Assembly: GCA_025548565.1 (NCBI GenBank)
Contig: JAJLPB010000004.1
Span: 310,001-374,000 of the forward strand
Length of the DNA stretch: 64,000 nucleotides
DNA from: Rugamonas sp. A1-17
GTDB taxonomy: Bacteria; Pseudomonadota; Gammaproteobacteria; Burkholderiales; Burkholderiaceae_D
Direction: 5' to 3'
Below, one piece after another: positions 16,494 through 24,731 of this stretch. The position numbers and the translations under genes are program-made. Every line of letters begins with the position of its first letter. Within the stretch, counting starts at the first letter, position 1. The notes beneath the pieces were generated by a model. It was not told where the DNA came from and made no database searches. It was given only the letters and a program-made list of their open reading frames with translations.

Positions 16494-17753
16494 TTAAGCC
16501 GGAGGCTTCCGGTCGCGCGCCACCGGCGGCAGGCGGTGCTTGAGCACGCCGACTTTCTGTGCTCGGTAGATGCCGGCGTGGCCGGAGAACAGATAAGCCA
16601 CGACGCACGCCAGCGCCGCGTAAGGCCCGATCTCCGGCCCGAATAATTCGATCGCCATGATGGTCGATGCCAGCGGCGTGTTGGCCGCGCCCGCGAACAC
16701 GGCGACGAAGCCCAGCCCCGCCAGCATGGCGAACGGCAGGTGCAGCAGCGGCGCCAGCGCGTTGCCCAGCGTCGCGCCGATGTAGAACAGCGGCGTGACC
16801 TCTCCGCCTTTGAAGCCGCTGCCCAGCGAGGCCACCGTGAACAGGAACTTGCCCATGAAATCCGTCGGCGCCAGCGGCTGCTGGAACGCTTCGATAATCA
16901 CCGGGATGCCAAGGCCGATGTAGCGCGTGCCGACCATCCACACCGCCACCGCCACCAGCGCGCCGCCGATCAGGGGCCGCAGCGGCGCATACGCCACATG
17001 GCGCTTCATGAAGGCCGATGCGACGTGTGTGGATTTCGCGAACAGCATGCCGGTCAGGCCAAACACGATGCCGGCGGCCAGCACGGCGGCCATGCTCCAG
17101 AAGCCGATCGCCACCACGCCGCTGATCGCGTAGTGGGTGTGATGCACGCCCCAGGCCATGCCCACCTGGTCGGCGGCGATGGCCGCCACCATGCAAGGGA
17201 AGATGGCGTCGTAGCGCAGGCGGCCGATGGCCAGCACTTCCAGTCCGAAGATGGCGCCGGCCAGCGGCGTGCCGAACACGGAGGCGAAACCGGCGCTGAT
17301 GCCGGCCATGAGCAGGATGCGGCGTTCCGCGTGGCGCATGCGGAACACGTGGGTGAGCTGGTCGGCCAGCGTGCCGCCCATCTGCACGGCCGTACCTTCG
17401 CGGCCGACCGAAGCGCCGAACAGGTGCGAGATCACGGTGCCGATCAACACCAGCGGCGCCATGCGCAGCGGGACGACTTTCTTGGGGTCGTGGATTTCGT
17501 CGATCAGCAGGTTGTTGCCGGCTTCGACGCTGCTGCCCAGCTTCAGGTAGACCCAGCCGACCACGAAGCCGGCCAGCGGCAGCAGCCAGATGATCCAGCG
17601 GTGGGCTTCGCGCCAGCCGGTGGCGCGGTCGAGCGCGAACAGGAAGAAGGCGGAGGCCGTGCCGCTCAGCAGTGCGATCAGGCCGGCGATGAAGGTCCAT
17701 TTGCCAAAATACGGCAACAGGGTGATTTGTTCGGGATAGCGGCGTGATCTCAT
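16494..17753 (-). CDS. CLC-family anion transporter, likely fluoride type
   Basis: This 419-residue CLC protein has about ten or more membrane segments. It keeps the gating glutamate in GREGTAVQMGG but has T where chloride CLCs have P. In place of the usual GSGIP it reads SVEAGNNLL, and GGEVTPLF replaces GGxFxP. As I recall, these changes mark the CLC-F (EriC-F) fluoride/proton antiporters, so fluoride export is more likely than chloride transport. The 100 bases upstream contain a GGCGGC/GCCGCC hairpin (17784-17801) but no recognisable fluoride riboswitch. No regulatory CBS domain is present. Confidence 0.8.
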   Translation of the reverse strand: MRSRRYPEQITLLPYFGKWTFIAGLIALLSGTASAFFLFALDRATGWREAHRWIIWLLPLAGFVVGWVYLKLGSSVEAGNNLLIDEIHDPKKVVPLRMAPLVLIGTVISHLFGASVGREGTAVQMGGTLADQLTHVFRMRHAERRILLMAGISAGFASVFGTPLAGAIFGLEVLAIGRLRYDAIFPCMVAAIAADQVGMAWGVHHTHYAISGVVAIGFWSMAAVLAAGIVFGLTGMLFAKSTHVASAFMKRHVAYAPLRPLIGGALVAVAVWMVGTRYIGLGIPVIIEAFQQPLAPTDFMGKFLFTVASLGSGFKGGEVTPLFYIGATLGNALAPLLHLPFAMLAGLGFVAVFAGAANTPLASTIMAIELFGPEIGPYAALACVVAYLFSGHAGIYRAQKVGVLKHRLPPVARDRKPPA

Positions 17754-17853
17754 CGGACTTGCATACTAGCAAATTCGCCGGAGGGCGGCAATCAGGCCGC
17801 CGGGATTGAACTAGTTCAGCCGAAGCGGGTCTAACATCTCATCGGCTGGAAGG

Positions 17854-18144
17854 ATGGCGCAAAAAGTGGAGACCGATGTCATATTAAGCAGGCTGGATAG
17901 GCAGGCAAGCCAGATCGCAAGCCTGCGGGAAGATATGGACCGGCAATTTCAGCTGACGAATCAGCGCTTCGCGCAGGTTGACGCACGCTTCGATCAGATC
18001 GAACGACGCCTGGACCAGCAAGACGAGGTGCTGAAAGAGCTGCGAACAGAACTCCGCTACGTCACCCGTTGGCTCTTCGGTGCCCAGTGCACCATCATGA
18101 TATTCCTGCTGGGGCTGGCGGCTAAGGTCATCTTTGTGCCGTGA
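17854..18144 (+). CDS. Coiled-coil protein with C-terminal membrane anchor
   Basis: This 96-residue protein has a heptad-rich coiled coil (about 10-70; LDRQASQIASLREDMDRQF and QVDARFDQIERRLDQQ). One C-terminal membrane helix follows (about 74-94). It resembles small DUF1640-like tail-anchored coiled-coil proteins; function unknown. The ATG at 17854 lies directly against the AAGG ribosome-binding site, so a GTG four codons later (17866) may be the true start. Confidence 0.6.
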   Translation: MAQKVETDVILSRLDRQASQIASLREDMDRQFQLTNQRFAQVDARFDQIERRLDQQDEVLKELRTELRYVTRWLFGAQCTIMIFLLGLAAKVIFVP

Positions 18145-18152
18145 GCGTCACC

Positions 18153-18392
18153 TCAGGCCAGGCGCACCAGCGGGTTGGCGATGATGTTGTCGATCTGGCG
18201 GATCGCCTCGTCGCAGGCGGCGGCGATGGCCTCGTCCTCGGTGTCGCGCACGAACTGCATGGTGGCACCTTCAAACACCTCCACCCCGCCCACGCTGGCG
18301 CGCTCGATGTCGCAGCTGGCGGACCAGCGGCGGTCGGTGGTCTGCAGCGCGGTCGGCACGATATCCCAGCCCTTGTAGTGAATCTTGTCCAT
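18153..18392 (-). CDS. Conserved hypothetical protein
   Basis: This 79-residue soluble protein was not assigned to a named family. It opens with HYKGWDIVP, has a middle strand region and ends in an acidic helix (DTEDEAIAAACDEAIRQIDNIIANP). The start is well supported by GAGGAG nine bases upstream. It converges with the coiled-coil gene with an eight-base gap. Confidence 0.65.
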   Translation of the reverse strand: MDKIHYKGWDIVPTALQTTDRRWSASCDIERASVGGVEVFEGATMQFVRDTEDEAIAAACDEAIRQIDNIIANPLVRLA

Positions 18393-18471
18393 GATGCTCT
18401 CCTCGATAAGTCAGCAGCCTATCACGAAGGCCCCGGCGCGCCGCGCACGGATGCGCCGCGCGCCGGCCTGA

Positions 18472-19911
18472 TCAGTCCTCGCTGTCCTGGTGCGCGGTGC
18501 GGCCAATCGGCTGCTCCATGTTCGCCAGGAACCAGCTCAGCGACGTCATCACCGCGACATGCCGCTTCAGTTCCAGCGGGTTGACCTTGTCCAGCGTGTC
18601 GGCCGGCGTGTGATGGTAGTTGAAGTAGGCCGACGAATCGACCATCGGCTCAAACACCGGCACGCCCGCGTGCTCCATCGGACCGGTATCGGTCGGGCCG
18701 GTGATATCGCGACGCTCGAACTGGCCCGCGCCGATCGGCGCCAGCGCATCCTTCAACGGCGCGAAATACTTCACCATCGGCGGCGTCACGCTGCCGATGA
18801 AGCCAAACGGACGGCCACCGCCGCTGTCGGACTCGATGGCGGCGAAGTGTTTATCCAGCTTGTCCTTGTTCGCCTCGAAGTAGGCCTTGCCGCCGTGGGT
18901 ACCGTTTTCCTCGTTCATCCACGCGATCATGCGGATGGTGCGGCGCGGATGCAGGTCCAGCTTCTTGAGCGTCTCGATCACGCCCATGGCGCCGGCCACG
19001 CCGGTGCCGTCGTCGTTGGCGCCGGTGGCCAGGTCCCACGAGTCGAGGTGGCCGGAGACCACCACCACTTCATCGGCCTTGTCGGTGCCAGGCCAGTCGG
19101 CGATGACGTTGAAGCTGTCGGCTTCCGGCAGCATTTGCGGGGTCAAGGTCAGGTGCATCTTGACCGGCCCGCGCGCCAGCAGGCGGTCCAGCAGCAGCAC
19201 GTCCTCGGTGGTGATGGCGGCGGCAGGAATGCGCGCGCCGTCTACCAGGCCGGTCACGCCGGTGTGAGGAATGCGGAAGTTGGCGCCGCCGACCGAGCGC
19301 ACCAGCGCCGCCGCCGCGCCCATCTCCGCCGCCATTTTCGGCCCCATAAACCGGAAGCCCGCGCCCGGACCGTAGGCCGCGCCGGCGTGGCCGCGATCGG
19401 CCAGCTCCTGGTCGAAGGCCACGTCCACCAGCACGATGCTGCCCTTCACCTGGGCCGCCTTGGCCTTCAGTTCCGCCAGGCTGCGCACCACCAGCACCGG
19501 CGCGGTCAGGCCGGCGGCGGGCGTCGCGCCCGAACCGCCCAGCGCCGTCAGCACGATCTTCTGGGTGATGCCGGCCGGACGGCCGTTGTAGTCGACCAGT
19601 TCCGCCGTCTCCACGCCGCGCACCCAGTGCGGCACCTTGACCGACTGCAGCGTGACCTTGGCGCCCAGCTTGCGCATGGCGGCCGCCACCTGCTCCACCG
19701 CCGCCGCCGCGCCGGGGGAACCGGACAGGCGCGGGCCAACCAGGTCGGTCAGGTCTGCCAGGCGCTCGTAGGCCCAGTCATCCTTCATCGCGCTGTCGCG
19801 GATCTGGGCCAGCGTGGCCGGATCGTTGGCCGGGGCGGCAATGGCGCCGGCGCTCAACAGGGCGCTGGCAAGGACGGTCAGGGACAACGGGGACTTGAAC
19901 ATGGATTTCAT
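18472..19911 (-). CDS. Exported M28-family metallopeptidase
   Basis: This 479-residue protein has a signal peptide (1-25), a PA-type insert domain (about 120-260) and an M28 zinc peptidase domain. Two-zinc ligands are visible in order: H and D in SGHLDSWDLATGANDDGTG, E-E in MNEENGTHGG, D in ESDSGGG and H in YHHTPADT. It resembles carboxypeptidase Q and should remove amino acids from peptides in the periplasm or outside the cell. A 13-base sequence at 19950-19962, upstream of its start, recurs inverted upstream of the CocE-type hydrolase. Confidence 0.92.
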   Translation of the reverse strand: MKSMFKSPLSLTVLASALLSAGAIAAPANDPATLAQIRDSAMKDDWAYERLADLTDLVGPRLSGSPGAAAAVEQVAAAMRKLGAKVTLQSVKVPHWVRGVETAELVDYNGRPAGITQKIVLTALGGSGATPAAGLTAPVLVVRSLAELKAKAAQVKGSIVLVDVAFDQELADRGHAGAAYGPGAGFRFMGPKMAAEMGAAAALVRSVGGANFRIPHTGVTGLVDGARIPAAAITTEDVLLLDRLLARGPVKMHLTLTPQMLPEADSFNVIADWPGTDKADEVVVVSGHLDSWDLATGANDDGTGVAGAMGVIETLKKLDLHPRRTIRMIAWMNEENGTHGGKAYFEANKDKLDKHFAAIESDSGGGRPFGFIGSVTPPMVKYFAPLKDALAPIGAGQFERRDITGPTDTGPMEHAGVPVFEPMVDSSAYFNYHHTPADTLDKVNPLELKRHVAVMTSLSWFLANMEQPIGRTAHQDSED

Positions 19912-20048
19912 GCGTTTCCTATCGATGGGGGAGTAAATAGCAAAGAACGATCTAAACGATAACCCATCATGGAGTTCTTGTCATCAATGTTGATTTGTTA
20001 TGGCGCTTGCACTACCATGAACCTTCACCTCCGACGAAAGCGCCGCCT

Positions 20049-20579
20049 ATGCTCAAGGGTTCACTCTGCACCGTGCGCCACCTGCTGACCACCGATCTGA
20101 ACACCTTCATCGCGCTGGTCAACGACCTGCCCTCGCGCGGCGACTACTTCTCCAGCCACTTCAAGTCGCCGGAGACGATGCGAAAGGAGTTCATGCAAAA
20201 CGGTTTCGTTTCGGACGACAGCGAGCTGTTTGTGATCGAGGACGGCCTGCATCATATCGTCGGCGTGATCACCCACTTCAAGAGCCGCACGCCGGTCACG
20301 CGCGAAATCGGCTACCGCCTGTTCGACAGCAAGCTGTCCGGGCACGGCTACGTGACCGAGGCATGCCGCATGCTGGTCGATTACCTGTTCAAGGTCCACC
20401 AGTTCCACCGGCTGGAACTGCTGTCGGCGCCGGAAAACGTGGCCTCCATCCGCGTCGCGCAAAAATGCGGTTTCAGCGCCGAAGGCACGCTGCGCCAGAG
20501 CTTTTTCATCAATGGCCGCTACCAGGATGTGCAGGTTTTCAGCCTGCTGCGGCCCGAATGGGAGGCGCTCCGGGGCTAA
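20049..20579 (+). CDS. GNAT acetyltransferase (RimJ/RimL-like)
   Basis: This 176-residue GNAT protein shows motif A as SGHGYVTEACRMLVDYLF and the C-terminal ENVASIRVAQKCGFSAEGTLRQ, typical of RimJ/RimL-like N-acetyltransferases. It transfers acetyl from acetyl-CoA to an amine; the substrate is unknown. The start at 20049 fits the family length; an in-frame ATG 18 codons earlier would add a proline-rich stretch with no counterpart in the family. Confidence 0.88.
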   Translation: MLKGSLCTVRHLLTTDLNTFIALVNDLPSRGDYFSSHFKSPETMRKEFMQNGFVSDDSELFVIEDGLHHIVGVITHFKSRTPVTREIGYRLFDSKLSGHGYVTEACRMLVDYLFKVHQFHRLELLSAPENVASIRVAQKCGFSAEGTLRQSFFINGRYQDVQVFSLLRPEWEALRG

Positions 20580-20728
20580 GGGGGGCGGCGTCAATTGTTA
20601 CAAGCCATTACCGGATCGGCCGGTTTGTAAGCATGTGTATAAGACGTGGCGTAATTTTTCGCGGGCTTTATAGTGGAGTCACTGGCCGACGTATCATTCC
20701 GATCCGGGCCACCGCAAGGGGAAATACC

Positions 20729-21154
20729 ATGTTGAGCAAAAAATTTATGGGTGTAGCGTTACTGGCCGCAGCAGCAGTATCGTCGTCGGCCTACGCAGGC
20801 GACCGTGATTTCAACACGGTGGCCGGTGCGGTGGTCGGTGCAGCCATCGGCCACAATGCCGGTGGCCGCGACGGCGCCATCGTCGGCGGTCTGGTTGGCG
20901 CGGCGGTCGGCAACAGCATCAGCACCAATGACCGCTACTACGGCCGCGGCGACCGCTACGTCGAGACCCGCGTATACACCCAGCCCGCTCCGGTGTACTA
21001 CGAGCCGGCCCCGGTGTATTACGCTCCGCCGCCACGCTACTACGCTCCGCCTCCGCGCGTGGTGTATGTGGAACCGGCCCGCCCTTACTACCGCGAATAT
21101 CGCGAAGAGCGCTGGGAACACCACCACCGCCATTACGATCGCTGGGAACGTTAA
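20729..21154 (+). CDS. Exported glycine-zipper protein, Tyr/Pro-rich tail
   Basis: This 141-residue protein has a signal peptide (1-23, ending SSAYA). A glycine-zipper 2TM-like region (about 28-62, VAGAVVGAAIGHNAGG and VGGLVGAAVGN) and a repetitive Tyr-Pro tail (PAPVYYEPAPVYYAPPP) follow, with a charged His/Arg end. Such proteins are usually envelope-associated; function unknown. AAGGGG precedes the ATG. A strong terminator follows. Confidence 0.8.
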   Translation: MLSKKFMGVALLAAAAVSSSAYAGDRDFNTVAGAVVGAAIGHNAGGRDGAIVGGLVGAAVGNSISTNDRYYGRGDRYVETRVYTQPAPVYYEPAPVYYAPPPRYYAPPPRVVYVEPARPYYREYREERWEHHHRHYDRWER

Positions 21155-21172
21155 GCGTCCCACGCCCCCCAC

Positions 21173-21194
21173 AGCCCCGCAAGGGGCTTTTTTT
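21173..21194 (+). terminator. Rho-independent terminator
   Basis: AGCCCC, loop GCAA, GGGGCT and a run of seven T form a classic intrinsic terminator 18 bases after the glycine-zipper gene. It separates that gene from the kinase cluster. Confidence 0.9.
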
Positions 21195-21243
21195 CGTCTC
21201 CCCTCCGCTAGTCCGGCATAACGGCGCGGGCCGAGGGGGAATC

Positions 21244-22281
21244 ATGACGACAGCAGACGCAATCATCGCTTTGGAACTGGGCCACTACCGGCTGCGCGAG
21301 CAGATCGGCGGATCGGCCTACGGCATCATCTGGCGCGCCAGCGGGCCGCCGGCCACGCGCGACGTCGCCCTCAAACTGATCAACCGCGAGCAGATGGCGC
21401 GCGCCCTGCCCGCCCAACGCGAGCGCTGGATCGCCAGCGCAAACAATGAAATCGGCTTCCTGCAGTCGCTGGAACCGTGGGACGAGCGCCACATCGTGCG
21501 CCTGCTCGACAGCGGCTGGCACGAGGGCCTGCCGGTGCTGGCGCTGGAGCTGATGGCCACCGACTTGGGCAAGCACATGATCGCGCTGAAGGGACGCGGC
21601 CAGGCGCTTGCGCTGCCGCGCATCCTCCATTGGATCGCCCAGATCAACCAAGCGCTGGCCAAGGTGCATCAATACGGCTGGCGCTACCTGGACCTGAAAC
21701 CGGCCAACGTGCTGCTGGACCGGGACTTGGGCACCGTCAAGCTGGCAGATTTCGGCACCAACCGCCAACTGGGCAGCCTTCAAGTTCACTCGTATGCCGG
21801 CACCGCCAATTGGCAGGCGCCGGAACAGTTCTTCCCAGCCGACGGCGGCGGCTACGCAACCGGCCAGCGCAGCGACTATTTTTCGCTCGGCGCCATGTTC
21901 TACTTCCTCGTCACCGGCGGCCTGCCGCTGCGCTTTTGCAGCGATTGCGGGCAGGCCTATCGCGAACATCACACGGCAGGCGCCGACCTGCTGCGGCGCA
22001 TGCACGGCGGCGCGATTCCGGCGGCGCTGCATGTGGAGGAAGAGGCCCGCTTCACCGCCGCGATTCCGGCGCCGGCCCGCGATGCGGCGCTTGAGCTGCT
22101 GCGCGCGCTACTGCATCTGGACCCTGCGCAGCGTCCACGCCACGCGATCCAGATCAGCCGCATGCTGCAGGCGATCGAGGGCGTCAAGCCGGCGCGCGGC
22201 GTCTTCGACGCCGCCGATCCAGTCCACGGCATGAACCGGCCGACAGCCAGTAACAGCTGGCGCACCATCCAGGGGGCATGA
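21244..22281 (+). CDS. Ser/Thr protein kinase, cytoplasmic
   Basis: This 345-residue kinase is mostly a Hanks-type catalytic domain. Visible are the glycine loop IGGSAYGIIW (21-30), ATP lysine K44 in VALKLI, catalytic loop YLDLKPAN with D150, K152 and N155, DFG at D169, and APE as QAPEQ. The usual HRD is YLD, making this a non-RD kinase. There is no membrane anchor or extracellular sensor domain. It starts the plus-strand cluster with ribosome-binding site GAGGGGG and its stop overlaps the SEDS gene (ATGA). Likely substrates are the FHA-like neighbours; the PP2C protein encoded downstream would reverse it. Confidence 0.88.
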   Translation: MTTADAIIALELGHYRLREQIGGSAYGIIWRASGPPATRDVALKLINREQMARALPAQRERWIASANNEIGFLQSLEPWDERHIVRLLDSGWHEGLPVLALELMATDLGKHMIALKGRGQALALPRILHWIAQINQALAKVHQYGWRYLDLKPANVLLDRDLGTVKLADFGTNRQLGSLQVHSYAGTANWQAPEQFFPADGGGYATGQRSDYFSLGAMFYFLVTGGLPLRFCSDCGQAYREHHTAGADLLRRMHGGAIPAALHVEEEARFTAAIPAPARDAALELLRALLHLDPAQRPRHAIQISRMLQAIEGVKPARGVFDAADPVHGMNRPTASNSWRTIQGA

Positions 22282-24728
22282 TGGCGATCTCTTTGCGTCT
22301 TCCGTTTTCCACGGCACAGGCTACGCGCCGGCCCGCGTTCGACCGGCCTGCCCCTGGCGATATTCTCGCGGCCATCGCCCGCGCCGCCGCGGCCAATTGC
22401 GCCCTTGCCGTCACATTGACCTTGCTGGCCGCGTTGTGCGGCTTGCAGGCGCTGGCCCTGTTGCGCGCTCCGGCGGCTTGGCTGCCGGCCGCCATCACCG
22501 TCAAGCTGGCGCCGGGCGAAACCGTCGCGCTGGGGCGGCACGAATTGGCGGCGCCGCAGGCCGACCGCGATCACCTGTCCCTGCGCCGCGATGGGCAAGA
22601 TGGCTGGACGGTTCGTAACCTGAGCGCGACCCGGCAGGTGGTCCTGTTGCGCGACGGCGGCGATCAACGGTTGGGCAGCACGCCGCTGGCTGGCGGTCAA
22701 CGCTTCCAGATCGACGGCGCATTGTTCGATGTGCGCGTAGCCGATTCCGGCAGCATCGCCTTCGCGCGCGACGGCCATGAATGGCGCTACGATGGCGCGG
22801 TGTTATATCGCGATGGCCATCAACAGGCCAACTGTCCCGAGTCGCATGTGGCGTCCAAGGTGCTGTCGGTATGGAACCGCGCCATGCCTGGCGTGCTGAC
22901 GATATCGCGTCCGCTGTCCTTCGGCGGCAATCTGCATTGCGATAATCGGCTCGGACTGGCGCAAGTGACGCCCGGCGCGGCGCTTATTGCCCGCGGCGAC
23001 GACGGTCTCCTGCTCACGGCCGGCAACCCGGACGGCGATCGTGCCGCAGTGCTGCTGCACAGTGCCGGTTCGCAGACCGACTTGCGCAAGCAGGAGGCGT
23101 CGCTGGCCGGTGTGAAGGCAATTGTGGTCGGACATACGCGCTTTCAGTTGCAAGCGGATGGCGGCCAACTCACGCTGCGCCCCAGCCGCCACGTCAACCT
23201 GTTCGGCGCTCCGGACCTGAAACTGCCGGAGCACGTCAGCTGGCAGTGGCAGCAGCGCACGCTGTGGAGCGGCGGACAGTCCGGCGCCATCTGGGCCGGC
23301 ATCGCAATAAGCCTCGCATGCGTGGCGGCGGCTCTCGCGCTGGCGGCGCGCGAGTCGCGCGGCGGCGGCCTTGGTGGCGTGAGCATGTTGCTGGCTGCCG
23401 GCGGCGTGCTGGTTTGCGGCGTCGTCGCGCTGGTGTCGCAGCGTGCGGGGTACGCGCCAAGCGCCGCGTGTTCGATGGCGTTGGCCGCCTGCGCGCTGGT
23501 GCTCTGGCTCGCGCTGCCCGGCCGCCTCACGCTGGTGACCGCCGCCGGCGTGGTGCTGCTGGCCGCCGGCCTGCTGTCGCAGCTGGAGCTGGGCCTGGGC
23601 GCGCCGGAATCCTCCTGGCTGCGCTACTACCAGAAAAGCACCGCCATGCTGGCGGTGGGCGCAGGCCTTGGCGGTCTGCTGCGGCTGTGGGCACAACACC
23701 AGGCAACGCGCGGCGTACACCTCCAGCAGCGCAGCATCGAATGGCTGCTTGCCCTGTTCGCCGCCGTGGCATTGGCCGCGCTGGCCGCGCAAGTGCTGTG
23801 GGGCGACGAGCAAGGCGTCTTCGACCTGCAACCGGTGGAACTGGCCAAACTCGCCCTCACCGCCCTCACCGCCCACTGCCTGGCGCTGCGCTTCAACTGG
23901 CACGCCGGACCGCACTCGCTGTCCGAACACGGTGCCCGCTGGCTGCGGCTCATCGCGCCCGCGCTGCTGTTCCTTGCCCTGCTGGGCCTCTCGCTGGTGC
24001 AGGTCGACGACTTCTCGCCACTGATCCTGCTGCTCATCTGGAGCACCGTCGTGGCGTTCTCCTACGCCCTCGCCGCGCGCAACCGCAAGCTGGCCGGCGC
24101 GCTGATCGCCATGGCGCTGACGGCCGGCGGCGCCATCGTCTACCTGCGCTGCGCCGGCACCGATGACCTGATACGCTGGGGCTTCTACGCCGACCGCTTC
24201 CTGGTCTGGCTCAATCCCGCCGAGCATCCGCACACGGGGCAACAACTGCTGCTGGGCGCCCGCGCCATCGCGGACGGCGGCTGGCTGGGCGCCGACCACT
24301 GGCTCGGCCTGCGCTCGCTCGGCATGGCGGCCGGCGGCGCGGTGCAGATCCCCGCCGTTCAAGATGATTTCGCCGCCTCGTTCTTCCTCAACCGCCATGG
24401 CCTGATCGGCGGCCTGCTGCTGTGGGCCGCGCAAGCCGCCCTCCTGGCCGGCATCGCCCTCGCCGCCGCCCGCGCCTACCAGGCCGGCGCCACGGCGCGC
24501 GACTTCCGCCATGCCTGGTCCGGCCGCTTCCGCTACTTCGCATTGTGCGGCGGCGGCGCCTTCGTGCTGGGCCACTTCCTGCTCTCGTGGGGTACCAACC
24601 TGGCCATCTTCCCCATCATGGGCCAGCCGATGAGCTTTCTCTCGGCCGGCGGCAGCCACCTGCTGTTTTTCCTCTGCCCCCTGCTAGCGTTCAGTGCCAT
24701 CAGCGCGCAATCCTCAGAAGGAGAATGA
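22278..24728 (+). CDS. SEDS (FtsW/RodA-like) protein with FHA-like N-terminal region
   Basis: This 816-residue protein is twice the usual SEDS length. A first membrane helix (about 38-62) precedes an FHA-like stretch (about 75-155; ETVALGRHEL, DRDHLSLRRDGQDGW, VRNLSATRQ). After further soluble sequence, a SEDS core starts near residue 335. SEDS signatures are VQIPAVQDDFAASFF, with D697 at the place of the catalytic aspartate of RodA/FtsW, and QPMSFLSAGGSHLL near the end. SEDS proteins polymerise peptidoglycan strands with a class B PBP partner; a giant PBP is encoded at 41622-44969. The FHA-like part is inferred from motif pattern. Confidence 0.82.
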   Translation: MMAISLRLPFSTAQATRRPAFDRPAPGDILAAIARAAAANCALAVTLTLLAALCGLQALALLRAPAAWLPAAITVKLAPGETVALGRHELAAPQADRDHLSLRRDGQDGWTVRNLSATRQVVLLRDGGDQRLGSTPLAGGQRFQIDGALFDVRVADSGSIAFARDGHEWRYDGAVLYRDGHQQANCPESHVASKVLSVWNRAMPGVLTISRPLSFGGNLHCDNRLGLAQVTPGAALIARGDDGLLLTAGNPDGDRAAVLLHSAGSQTDLRKQEASLAGVKAIVVGHTRFQLQADGGQLTLRPSRHVNLFGAPDLKLPEHVSWQWQQRTLWSGGQSGAIWAGIAISLACVAAALALAARESRGGGLGGVSMLLAAGGVLVCGVVALVSQRAGYAPSAACSMALAACALVLWLALPGRLTLVTAAGVVLLAAGLLSQLELGLGAPESSWLRYYQKSTAMLAVGAGLGGLLRLWAQHQATRGVHLQQRSIEWLLALFAAVALAALAAQVLWGDEQGVFDLQPVELAKLALTALTAHCLALRFNWHAGPHSLSEHGARWLRLIAPALLFLALLGLSLVQVDDFSPLILLLIWSTVVAFSYALAARNRKLAGALIAMALTAGGAIVYLRCAGTDDLIRWGFYADRFLVWLNPAEHPHTGQQLLLGARAIADGGWLGADHWLGLRSLGMAAGGAVQIPAVQDDFAASFFLNRHGLIGGLLLWAAQAALLAGIALAAARAYQAGATARDFRHAWSGRFRYFALCGGGAFVLGHFLLSWGTNLAIFPIMGQPMSFLSAGGSHLLFFLCPLLAFSAISAQSSEGE

Positions 24729-24731
24729 ATC

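Noticed and set aside
17754..17853. Fluoride riboswitch upstream of the CLC gene
   Set aside because: A GC hairpin is present but the conserved crcB-motif bases were not found.
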